Position numbers and translations under genes: made by a program
Part shown: positions 25,932 through 33,549 of the stretch, one piece after another
Layout: every line of letters starts with the position of its first letter
How positions within the stretch are numbered: position 1 is the stretch's first letter
Assembly (NCBI RefSeq): GCF_017356015.1
Contig: NZ_JAFIQV010000049.1
Location: 1 to 47,614 of the forward strand
Direction of reading: 5' to 3'
Source: Azospirillum sp. SYSU D00513
GTDB lineage: Bacteria > Pseudomonadota > Alphaproteobacteria > Azospirillales > Azospirillaceae
DNA length: 47,614 nt
Notes under the pieces: model-generated
What the model saw: only the letters and a program-made list of their open reading frames with translations
Told to the model about the DNA's origin: nothing
Database searches by the model: none

Positions 25932-26207
25932 GGGCCTCAAGGCTACGGCGGCGCACCGAAGGATCAAGCCGGACCTTCGACAGAGAGGCGGGGGATGCCG
26001 CCGCTATCCTCTGCCTTTTCTGCTAAATACCGGGCTTTCCGGCGGGCCGCGGCATGGGCTGTGACAAGGGATGGCCAGGCGGCCGCCTGTCGTTTTCGCT
26101 TGTCCGGACCAGGGGTCGGGGATCATTCTGCCCGCTTCCGTTCACGGCCCGTTCGCACGTCAGCGGCGGCACGGACCGGAACCGTCACCCCGAAGACACC
26201 CAGCCCG

Positions 26208-26735
26208 ATGACCGAAACCGCCTCCTTCCGCGAAGAACCGCTTCCCGCCGGTGCCGGCGCCGACGCGCCCGGCGATGCGGGCACGCCCGAAACGGCGACC
26301 GGTGCGGTCCCCATCTTCCGTGGCGTCCGCCGGGCGCTGGCCGCGCGCGGCTTCGCGAGCCTCACCGAATTCCGCCTCGCCTGCGGCCGGCGGGCCGACC
26401 TTCTGGCGATGGACGGGAACGGCACCGTGATCATCGTCGAGGTGAAGAGCGGCGTGCCGGATTTCCGCTCCGACCAGAAATGGCCGGAATACCGGGACTG
26501 GTGCGACGCCTTCTACTTCGCGGTGGACGAGGCCTTCCCGCTCGACCTCATCCCGGAAGAGTGCGGCCTGATGGTCGCGGACGCCTTCGGGGCCGAGGTG
26601 CTGCGGGAGCCCGCCGTCTCGCGGCTGGCGCCCGCGCGGCGGAAGAGCCTGCTCCTGCGCGCCGCCATGACGGGCGCCGGGCGGCTGCACCGCATCGACG
26701 ATCCCCTTTTTTCCCACAGCCAGGCGACCGTCTGA
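26208..26735 (+). CDS. mmcB: MmcB-type DNA repair protein
   Basis: A 175-residue protein. Residues 38-135 hold a PD-(D/E)xK-like nuclease fold: RRADLLAMDGNG (Asp), IIVEVKSGVPDFRSDQKWPEYRDWCD (E-x-K plus family signature) and FYFAVDEAFPLDLIPEECGL. This matches MmcB, an SOS-regulated protein of alphaproteobacteria named for its role in mitomycin C resistance in Caulobacter. The N-terminal 35 residues are variable and Ala/Pro-rich. It is divergent from the hybrid kinase. No clear LexA box was found upstream. Confidence 0.85.
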   Translation: MTETASFREEPLPAGAGADAPGDAGTPETATGAVPIFRGVRRALAARGFASLTEFRLACGRRADLLAMDGNGTVIIVEVKSGVPDFRSDQKWPEYRDWCDAFYFAVDEAFPLDLIPEECGLMVADAFGAEVLREPAVSRLAPARRKSLLLRAAMTGAGRLHRIDDPLFSHSQATV

Positions 26736-26851
26736 AAGGGGAGTGGCTGCACGCGCGACTGGCATGGACACCGTGAATGCCTTTAGGATCGCGGCGGCGG
26801 GCGCATGAAGGCACCCGGCAAGATTGCAGGGCGAGGACAGGCGTGGACCCG

Positions 26852-28870
26852 ATGGACGACAGCGACGGTACTACCGCCTCATCCAGCGTGACGCCTTCCG
26901 GCCGGGCCGGGCGCGAGCGTGGCCGGCGTGGCCCCGGCTCGCCGTCCTTCCTCTTCGCGACCGCGGCGGCCGGCGGCCTTCTCGCCGGCGCGGTCACCGG
27001 GTTTTCCGGCATCACGACAGACGGCTTCCTGCAGGACACCGTCGAGAAGGATCTGCTCACGGCGGTTACGGTGCTGCGCGTCTCAGAGGGGGCGAACCGC
27101 CTCGCCACCGGGGCCACCCATCTCGAAGCCGCGCGGTCCGGCCCCTACCGGCAGAGCCTGTATGTCGGGCTGCGCCAGCAGGTGCAGTATCTTCACGGCC
27201 TCTCGGCGCAGTTGAGGGAAAACGGCGGCCAGCCCGTCCTGCAGCCGCTCCAGCGGCTCGGCAACGGGCTCGACGTCACCGTCGACGACCTGAACGCGCG
27301 CACCGAGCAGCGCAACCAGATGGAAGCGGACCTGCGCGCCGCCATCGGGCGTGTGCCGGAGCGGCGCGGCCACTTCCATGCGGCGATGGCGAGCCTGCGG
27401 GACGAGGCGCTTCTGGACGTGGCGGCCGGGCAGGATGGCGCGGCAGCGGAAAAGCTCGCCGCCCGCGACGCGCTGGACGAGCTGGGACGGACGCTGGCCG
27501 ACCTGCTCCTCCTCGCCGCCGGCCACCAGCAGCCCAGCGGTGTCCAGGAAAGCCGGCGCGCCTTCGAGCGGACGGTGTCGCGGCTGGACGCGGCCCTGAA
27601 TCTCCTGCCCATCGGTCTGAACAGCGCCGCCCGTGCCGAGGGCGCGCGTCAGCTGATCGCGCTCGGCTCTGAACCGGGAAACGTCTTCGACCTTGCGGAG
27701 GAGCATCTGGCGCTCGCCGGATCGACCGCCGACATTGCCCGCGGCATCCGCAACATGGCGACCGAGATCGCCGGCAATGCCGGGCGCGCCGCCTTCGCGA
27801 TGCAGGAAGCGGCCGGCGAGAAACATGCCGCCGCGCGCGCCCGGTTGTCGCTGGCGCCGGTCACCGTCGGGCTGGTGACCACGCTCTGCGTGCTCGCGAC
27901 CGGGCTGTTCAGGCGCCGCGCGCCCCACGGCCCGGACGCCCCGGAGAGCTGGGGCGAGCACTGGGCCTCGGACGGAAGGGACGGGCACGGTGTCGGTGCC
28001 CGGGTCGGGGCCGGGCACGAAAGCGAGGGCGAGGGCGAGGGCGGCGACCCCGGCGCGGGCGCCGGACATCCGCTGCGGGTCCTGCTCGCCGAGGACGAGC
28101 CCTTCAACCAGATGATCGGCGCCTCGATGCTGCGGCGTGCGGGCCATTCGGTGGAGGTGGTCGGCGACGGCCGCGATGCCGTCGCGGCCGTCGCCGCCGG
28201 CCACCACGATCTCGTCCTGCTCGACCTGCGCATGCCGGACATGGACGGCGGCGAAGCGGTGCGCCGCATCCGCTCCCTGCCCGACGCCCGTCGCGCCAAC
28301 GTCCGCGTCATCGTCCTGACCGCCAGCATCCTGCCGGAGGATGGCGAGCGTTGCCTGTCCGCCGGTGCTGACGCCGTGCTGGCCAAGCCCCTTCGTCTCG
28401 ACAGCCTGAACGCGGCCCTGCGGCGCAGGCCTCCCGGCAACGCCCGGCATGCGCCCCAGGAGGCCACGCGGCATGGGCCAACTCCGGTCGCTGCCCTGCC
28501 CGCCCCGCCCCTCCTCCCGGACTTCGACGCGGACGCCATCGCGACGATGCGGGAGCATCTGCCGGATGACCGCGTGGCAAGCCTGATCGCCGGCACCGCC
28601 ACGACCCTGCGCGACTACCACGCTGCGCTGGAGCGGTCCTGGACCTCCGGAGACCAGGCGGCGGCCGGTGCCATGGCGCACAAGATCGCCGGGGTGGCCG
28701 GGCTTTACGGCTGCCTGGCGCTCCAGCGGGCCGCGCAGAGGCTCGAAGCCGCGGTGGAGGGCGGGAATGCCGACCCTGCCCCGCTGAAGCGTGCGCTGGA
28801 CGACCATCTGCCCGCGGCGCTGGCCGCCCTCAAAAAGCAAGGCGCCGGCCTCGCGGAGGCCGGCGCCTGA
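26852..28870 (+). CDS. Membrane protein with periplasmic helical domain, receiver and HPt but no kinase core
   Basis: A 672-residue protein. Helix 1 (about 33-51), a long periplasmic helical region (55-332; LYVGLRQQVQYLHGLSAQLRE is one segment) like those of TorS-type sensors, and helix 2 (335-353). Then, after a Gly/Glu-rich linker (354-407), a complete receiver with E414 and D415, phosphoacceptor D458 (LVLLDLRMPDMDG), T490 and K512, and an HPt domain with H610 (AMAHKIAGVAGLYG). No H-box, N-box or G-box lies anywhere between. A hybrid sensor would have its kinase where the linker is. It may be a phosphate sink, a relay serving a kinase in trans, or a decayed sensor. GTG at 26843 is an alternative start. 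Confidence 0.85.
   Translation: MDDSDGTTASSSVTPSGRAGRERGRRGPGSPSFLFATAAAGGLLAGAVTGFSGITTDGFLQDTVEKDLLTAVTVLRVSEGANRLATGATHLEAARSGPYRQSLYVGLRQQVQYLHGLSAQLRENGGQPVLQPLQRLGNGLDVTVDDLNARTEQRNQMEADLRAAIGRVPERRGHFHAAMASLRDEALLDVAAGQDGAAAEKLAARDALDELGRTLADLLLLAAGHQQPSGVQESRRAFERTVSRLDAALNLLPIGLNSAARAEGARQLIALGSEPGNVFDLAEEHLALAGSTADIARGIRNMATEIAGNAGRAAFAMQEAAGEKHAAARARLSLAPVTVGLVTTLCVLATGLFRRRAPHGPDAPESWGEHWASDGRDGHGVGARVGAGHESEGEGEGGDPGAGAGHPLRVLLAEDEPFNQMIGASMLRRAGHSVEVVGDGRDAVAAVAAGHHDLVLLDLRMPDMDGGEAVRRIRSLPDARRANVRVIVLTASILPEDGERCLSAGADAVLAKPLRLDSLNAALRRRPPGNARHAPQEATRHGPTPVAALPAPPLLPDFDADAIATMREHLPDDRVASLIAGTATTLRDYHAALERSWTSGDQAAAGAMAHKIAGVAGLYGCLALQRAAQRLEAAVEGGNADPAPLKRALDDHLPAALAALKKQGAGLAEAGA
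28841..28867 (-). terminator. Terminator for the carboxypeptidase gene, embedded in the end of a coding region
   Basis: A perfect 12-bp stem pairs 28841-28852 with 28856-28867 around a GCG loop. On the minus strand it is followed by TTGCTTTTT, so it fits a rho-independent terminator for the leftward carboxypeptidase gene, whose stop is about 70 bp upstream. On the plus strand it encodes the last residues of the REC-HPt protein and touches its stop codon. Confidence 0.7.
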
Positions 28871-28938
28871 GATACCGTGATGCAAGAGCGGAGCGTAAGC
28901 CCCGGACGGTCACCCCCGGGGCACCGGCCGCGCGTGGT

Positions 28939-30261
28939 TCAGATCTTCTGGTTGGGCCCGACCGCGACGCAGCGGTGGCCGGTGCGCGACAGCTCGGCGC
29001 AGGCCTTGCGCGCTGCCTTTTCGCTGATCCCCGTCAGGCGGGCGCGGTAGACCTTGCCCTCCGCGGACTTCGCCTCGACCACGTTGCGCTTGGCGCCGCG
29101 CAGCAGGCCGGGCGCCTGCTTCATCGCCTGGGCGACCGCCCGGTCGCCAGCGGCCCGGCTCTCGAACGCGCCGACCTGAACGCCCCAGCCGGCCCCGGAA
29201 GTGGACGGCGCCTTCTCGGCCTTTGCCACGGCGGGCTGCGCCAGGACCGGCTTCTCGGCCGGCTTGCGCGCGGCCGGCTTCTCCGCCGCCTTCAGACTGG
29301 CGAGCTGGACCTTCGCCTCCTCCCGCTTGGCACGGGCGACGGCGGGGGCGGGAGCCTCCTCGCGGCGCACGCCGAAGGCGTCGTCGAGCAGCGCCGCCAT
29401 GCGGTTGTCGCGCGCCACGGCGCTCTTCCCGCCGAGCACCACGGCGACGAGGCGCCGCCCGTCACGCACGGCCGAGGCCGCGAGATTGAAGCCCGATGCG
29501 TTGGTGTAACCGGTCTTGATGCCGTCCATGCCCTCGTAGCGGGACATCAGGCGGTTGTGGTTGGCCAGGGACCGGCCGCCATAGACGAAGCTCCGGCGGC
29601 TGAAATACGGGTAGTATTTGGAATGGTCGCTGAGCATGGCGCGCGACAGCACCGCGAAGTCGCGGGCGGTCGTCACCTGTTCCATGTTCGGCAGGCCCGA
29701 GGCGTTCTTGAACACGGTGTTGCGCATGCCGAGGTCACGCGCCCGGCGCGTCATCATCTGCGCGAAGGCTTCCTCCGTGCCGGCATGGGCCTCCGCCAGG
29801 ACCACGGCGGCGTCGTTCGCCGACTTGGTGACCAGGGCGAGGATCGCCTGCTCCACCCGCAGCGTCTGCCCCGCGCGCACGCCGAGTTTGGTCGGCGTCA
29901 TGCTCTGGGCATGGGCCGACACCGGCAGCATCTGGTCCAGCGTCAGCCGCCCGGCGTCCAGCGCCTCGAAGGTCAGATACAGCGTCATCATCTTGGTGAG
30001 GGACGCCGGATGGGCAATCGCGTCCGCGTCATCCTCGTGCAGGACTTCGCCCGTGCGGGCGTCGACCACGATGGCCGCGTATTTCGCGGCCAAGGCGGGG
30101 ATGGACGTCAGCACCGTCCCGGAGGCCGCCACCGCGGCCATCATCCCCAAAGCGAAACGCCCGAACGCCAAACCCCTTTGGCTCCGCCCCTCCGCCGCCG
30201 GCCGCGCGCTTGACGCGAATCGGAACAAACCGGAAAGAGCGGCGCTTCGCAACACCCGCAT
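28939..30261 (-). CDS. D-alanyl-D-alanine carboxypeptidase (S11) with C-terminal SPOR domain
   Basis: A 440-residue exported enzyme. A long N-terminal signal region ends near TSIPALAAK (about 59). The penicillin-binding motifs are S87-L-T-K90, S147-A-N149 and K249-T-G251. The catalytic domain ends near 300, then an Ala/Lys/Pro-rich linker leads to a SPOR domain (357-436; WGVQVGAFESRAAGDRAV), which binds denuded peptidoglycan at the septum. It removes the terminal D-Ala of stem peptides in the periplasm. The fusion of S11 peptidase and SPOR is common in alphaproteobacteria. The start at MRVLRSAAL is chosen because of a GCGGGGG site and the signal peptide. It is divergent from the lipoprotein gene. 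Confidence 0.9.
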   Translation of the reverse strand: MRVLRSAALSGLFRFASSARPAAEGRSQRGLAFGRFALGMMAAVAASGTVLTSIPALAAKYAAIVVDARTGEVLHEDDADAIAHPASLTKMMTLYLTFEALDAGRLTLDQMLPVSAHAQSMTPTKLGVRAGQTLRVEQAILALVTKSANDAAVVLAEAHAGTEEAFAQMMTRRARDLGMRNTVFKNASGLPNMEQVTTARDFAVLSRAMLSDHSKYYPYFSRRSFVYGGRSLANHNRLMSRYEGMDGIKTGYTNASGFNLAASAVRDGRRLVAVVLGGKSAVARDNRMAALLDDAFGVRREEAPAPAVARAKREEAKVQLASLKAAEKPAARKPAEKPVLAQPAVAKAEKAPSTSGAGWGVQVGAFESRAAGDRAVAQAMKQAPGLLRGAKRNVVEAKSAEGKVYRARLTGISEKAARKACAELSRTGHRCVAVGPNQKI

Positions 30262-30508
30262 GATGCCCCCGCAAAAGGCTTTTAGCCGCCAGTTGGTACA
30301 ATGGTAAATTCGTGATGAATCAGTGTCTAGCAGGAATTCGTTAACTGGACGCTTCGGCTTTGCCGGGGCCTCTGTGACGAAATTGGGGCCGGGCGAAATC
30401 GGGGTAGAAGCGGGAACGCGGCGGGCCGTTCGCCGATTCCCGGTGTTGTGTCGCGAGGCGCGGCTTTCCCGCCGCGACCGCGAGGCGCTCCATATGGAAA
30501 GGCCCATC

Positions 30509-31081
30509 ATGGACAGCAGGGCACGCACGCGATCCCATTTGGTCCTGGGCGCATGGCTTGCGGCGGCTCCCGCCTTGGCCGGCTGCGCCTCCACCGTGCC
30601 GGAGGGCACCGCGGCGCCGCAGCGGCTGAGCTGGCTGGGCTACCTGAACGGGGAGGACCTGCGCGCGGTCTGCACCAAGGGGTCGGCGGAACGGTACCGG
30701 CTGGTCTTCAACGCCGATTACAACCAGAACATCCGCACCTTCGACGTGACCGGCGATCCCGACATGAGCGGGGCGCGGGTCGAGGCGCGGGTCATCCAGG
30801 CGACCGACATCGCGCGCGTCCACCAGACCGATCCCCTGGCCCCGGAGCACGCGCGGGTGGAGAAGGCGCGGATGACCGCGCAGCAGTTCGCGCTGTTCGC
30901 GCTGCGCCTTTACGAGAGCGGCGCCTTCGAACCGATGCCGACGAACCAGCAGACCTCCGCCGACGGGGTCTACTGGCTGGCCACCGGCTGCCGTGGCGGC
31001 AACTGGTTCTTCAACGTCTATCCGTTTCCGAACGACAGCTTCGCCGACGTCCGGGCCAAGGGCCGGCGCGCCGACGGCTAG
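30509..31081 (+). CDS. Predicted outer-membrane lipoprotein of unknown function
   Basis: A 190-residue protein with a lipoprotein signal: basic start, hydrophobic HLVLGAWLAAAPAL, and lipobox LAGC with lipidated C26. The mature part (RLVFNADYNQNIRTFDVTG, RLYESGAFEPMPTNQQTSADGVYWLATGCRGGNWFFNVYPF) suggests a small beta-sheet domain; C999-type cofactors or catalytic motifs are not seen. GGAAAGG precedes the ATG at 30509; the ATG at 30494 is less likely because it would lengthen the basic region. It is divergent from the SPOR carboxypeptidase, so it may act at the envelope, but no function is known. Confidence 0.75.
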   Translation: MDSRARTRSHLVLGAWLAAAPALAGCASTVPEGTAAPQRLSWLGYLNGEDLRAVCTKGSAERYRLVFNADYNQNIRTFDVTGDPDMSGARVEARVIQATDIARVHQTDPLAPEHARVEKARMTAQQFALFALRLYESGAFEPMPTNQQTSADGVYWLATGCRGGNWFFNVYPFPNDSFADVRAKGRRADG

Positions 31082-31108
31082 CGGCGCCCCCCTTTGGCCC
31101 GGACGGGA

Positions 31109-31861
31109 TCAGGCCGGCTCCTCGGCCTTGTGCAGCCCGTTGGGCAGGAGCGTCTCCACCCAGGGGCCGTCCGGCATGCGGCGCGCCAGTTCGGTGATGT
31201 TGCGGTTCCACCAGAGCCGCTGCTCGACCAGGTCGTCATAGTCGAAGTTCGACTGGCGCCAGCTGCGCTGCGCCGCGTCGAAGGACACCATGTCGATCGG
31301 GAAGCCGACGTCGTTCGAGGAGAAGCGCGTGCTGTCGAAGGACAGGTAGGCGAGCTTCAGCGCCGTCTGCATGTCCGTGTTGTAGGTCAGGGCGCGGTCC
31401 AGGATCGGCTTGCCATAGGCGGTGGCGCCGATGGACAGGTAGGGGGTGCGCTCGTCCACCTCGACCCAGTTCCCTTCCGGATAGACCAGGAACATGTAGG
31501 GCTCGGGGTCCTTGGCGAGTTGCCCGCCGATGATGGCGTGCAGGTTGAAGTGCAGCTTGGAGTTCTCCAGCGCCTCCCGGTCCTCGACCGCCACCGTGCG
31601 CAGGCAGCTCGTGAAGGCGGCGACCGCTTCCAGCATCGTGCCGTAGCTTTCCCCCTGGCGCTGCGCCATGTCGCGGCGAAGGTAGGCCAAGGTCTTGTCG
31701 CGCACGCTCCGGAGACCGGAATTCATGATGAAGAAGCGCTCGCCGCCGGTGCCCATCATGGTCACCTTGCGCGCGGAGGAAAGCTGCGACCCGCTCGTGA
31801 TGCGGCCGTCGGAAAGTCCGATCAGCCCGTCGCGGGTCTTGATGCCGAGACAATAGGTCAT
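31109..31861 (-). CDS. Anbu-type (ancestral beta subunit) proteasome-like peptidase
   Basis: A 250-residue protein of the COG3484 group. It starts MTYCLGIKTRDGLIGLSDGR, so removal of Met would expose T2, the N-terminal nucleophile of this class; the D18 and K32 positions (SSARKVTMM) fit the proteasome beta active site. The rest matches the family (MLEAVAAFTSCLRTV, YPEGNWVEVDERTPYLSIG, YGKPILDRAL). Anbu assembles into an open helical or ring form in the cytoplasm; its substrate is unknown. It usually sits with transglutaminase-like, alpha-E and ATP-grasp genes, none of which is seen here. It is convergent with the lipoprotein gene. Confidence 0.9.
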   Translation of the reverse strand: MTYCLGIKTRDGLIGLSDGRITSGSQLSSARKVTMMGTGGERFFIMNSGLRSVRDKTLAYLRRDMAQRQGESYGTMLEAVAAFTSCLRTVAVEDREALENSKLHFNLHAIIGGQLAKDPEPYMFLVYPEGNWVEVDERTPYLSIGATAYGKPILDRALTYNTDMQTALKLAYLSFDSTRFSSNDVGFPIDMVSFDAAQRSWRQSNFDYDDLVEQRLWWNRNITELARRMPDGPWVETLLPNGLHKAEEPA

Positions 31862-32416
31862 GGAGCGGCTAGCCCGGTGGAGAGTGTTGCGCGATGAAAC
31901 CCGATGGCGCCCTGCCGAACCGTCCTTGACCTTACCGTCCTTGACCGTCGGCCGAAGCGCCAGCCGGCCCCGGATGGTGAAGGATACAGCACCATCGTTG
32001 GTAAAGCTTCCGTAAAGGCTGACAGGGTGGCGGAGCGGGGACCCGCCCACAACGGCACAAACCGGAAACGATGGGGTCATGATTGTACGAAGTTCCTGGG
32101 TGCGGCGCACAAATCCGCCGTTGACAGGCCCGGCCACCGTCACCACGCTGTTGGTGCTGCGCCACGGCAAGGATCATGAAGCGGAGACTGCGGCAGGGAC
32201 GGTGACCGCGCGCGCCGCCACTTATGTTGCACTGCACAAAATTTCCTTGACGGGGCGGCTTCCATGCCTCATTTATAATCATGTTGCGGTGCACCATCCG
32301 CTGCGCCGCAGCCGCCCGCCGGAACCGGGGGCGAAATTCCGGACCTCCGCGATCCGGCCGCCAATGGCTGGGGCCGGGCCGCCCACGAACCATCTTGTGA
32401 CACCGAGGAGCCGACC
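31862..32416. other. Intergenic region between the Anbu and phasin genes
   Basis: About 555 bp between divergent genes, with no supportable coding region. The right part (32225-32285) is AT-richer and holds TTGACG at 32247-32252 and TATAAT at 32274-32279; the 21-bp gap between them is too long for a normal sigma70 promoter, so only the -10-like box is notable. TTGCACTGCACAA, just upstream, has TGC/GCA halves like sites of PhaR-type regulators of storage-granule genes, but this is a weak match. Confidence 0.5.
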
Positions 32417-32926
32417 ATGACCGAGACCGCCACCGTCACCCAAGCCACCGCCCAGGCCTTCCAGGACACCTTCGCCAAGAGCAAGTCCGACATGGAAGGC
32501 GTGATGAAGGCCCAGCAGGAGCAGCTCCAGAAGGCCGCCTCGCAGATCACCAAGGGCTTCGAGGACCTGACCGCCTTCACGAAGGGCAACGTCGAGGCCG
32601 TCGTCGCCTCCAGCACGATCGCCGCGAAGGGTGCCGAGGAGATGGGCCGGCAGGTCGCAGCCTTCACCCAGACCTCCTTCGAGAAGAGCCTCGCCGCCGG
32701 CAAGGCGATGATGGGCGTGAAGACCATCCAGGAGCTGGCCACGCTCCAGCACGGCTTCGCCCAGTCCAGCTTCGACACGATGGTCAACGAGATGACCCGT
32801 CTCCAGGAGCTGTCGGTGAAGGTCGCCGGCGAGGCGATGGCCCCGCTGAACGCCCGCGTCAACCTCGCGGTCGAGACCCTGGCCAAGCCCCTGAACGGCC
32901 CGGTCAACGGCTCGATGAACGGCTGA
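32417..32926 (+). CDS. Phasin family protein
   Basis: A 169-residue helical protein. The Phasin_2 pattern is clear: ITKGFEDLTAFTKGNVEAVVASSTIAAKGAEEMGRQ then QTSFEKSLAAGKAMMGVKTIQELATLQHGFAQSSFDTMVNEMTRL. Phasins coat polyhydroxyalkanoate granules in the cytoplasm. The C-terminus (LNGPVNGSMNG) is flexible. No pha synthase or depolymerase gene is nearby. The ATG is preceded by GAGGAGCCGACC. A strong hairpin follows about 110 bp after the stop. Confidence 0.88.
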   Translation: MTETATVTQATAQAFQDTFAKSKSDMEGVMKAQQEQLQKAASQITKGFEDLTAFTKGNVEAVVASSTIAAKGAEEMGRQVAAFTQTSFEKSLAAGKAMMGVKTIQELATLQHGFAQSSFDTMVNEMTRLQELSVKVAGEAMAPLNARVNLAVETLAKPLNGPVNGSMNG

Positions 32927-33036
32927 GGCCGGACGTCCCGGGACGCCCCTCGAGGGGACCGGCGGGAAGGACTATGCCGGGCGTACAGGTTCGCCGGACG
33001 CTCCGCCCTCCCCGCCTAGACGATCCCTGGTCTTTG

Positions 33037-33070
33037 GAAAGCCCGGCGGCCTCGTGCCCGCCGGGCTTTC
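33037..33070 (+). terminator. Terminator downstream of the phasin gene
   Basis: A 13-bp stem pairs 33037-33049 with 33058-33070 (GAAAGCCCGGCGG with CCGCCGGGCTTTC). The right arm itself ends in CTTTC, so the T tract is short. It separates the phasin gene from clpS. Confidence 0.7.
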
Positions 33071-33214
33071 GCCATTTCGAGGTATGATGGACCGGTGCCG
33101 CGCGGCGGGATCTCTCCCAAATGGGGAAAGCCTCAATTCCGCCCCTTCCCTCCGCGCCATTAGTTCTCATATCATTCCTAGCGACGCACTTCGCGATGAT
33201 CACCTGTTGAGACC

Positions 33215-33541
33215 ATGGCCGATTCCGACAATCACGGTGACGAGGGCAGTTCCACTGGCGTGGTCATAAAGGCCAAGCCTAAGACTAAAAAGCCTTCGAT
33301 GTATAAGGTCTTGATGTTGAACGACGACTACACACCTATGGAATTCGTCGTTCACGTGCTCGAGCGCTTCTTTTCCAAGTCGCGCGAAGAGGCGACGCAG
33401 ATCATGCTGCACGTTCACCGCCGGGGTGTGGGGTTGTGCGGCGTGTTCACCTACGAGGTGGCGGAAACGAAAGTTACGCAGGTGATGGACTTCGCGCGCC
33501 AGCATCAGCATCCGCTGCAGTGTACGCTAGAAAAGGATTAG
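33215..33541 (+). CDS. clpS: ATP-dependent Clp protease adaptor ClpS
   Basis: A 108-residue adaptor. After a disordered N-terminus (1-28), the core carries MYKVLMLNDDYTPMEFVVHVLERFF and HVHRRGVGLCGVFTYEVAETKVTQV, with the N-D-D and H-x-x-x-x-G residues that bind the N-terminal bulky residue of N-degron substrates. It hands these to ClpA for ClpAP degradation. clpA begins 8 bp after its stop. The N-terminal coding half is unusually AT-rich (46 G+C in the 100 bases from 33261), unlike clpA. Confidence 0.96.
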   Translation: MADSDNHGDEGSSTGVVIKAKPKTKKPSMYKVLMLNDDYTPMEFVVHVLERFFSKSREEATQIMLHVHRRGVGLCGVFTYEVAETKVTQVMDFARQHQHPLQCTLEKD

Positions 33542-33549
33542 CCCCACTC

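Noticed and set aside
32247..32279. A sigma70 promoter TTGACG/TATAAT before the phasin gene.
   Set aside because: The two boxes are 21 bp apart, too far for a normal promoter, so it was not listed as one.
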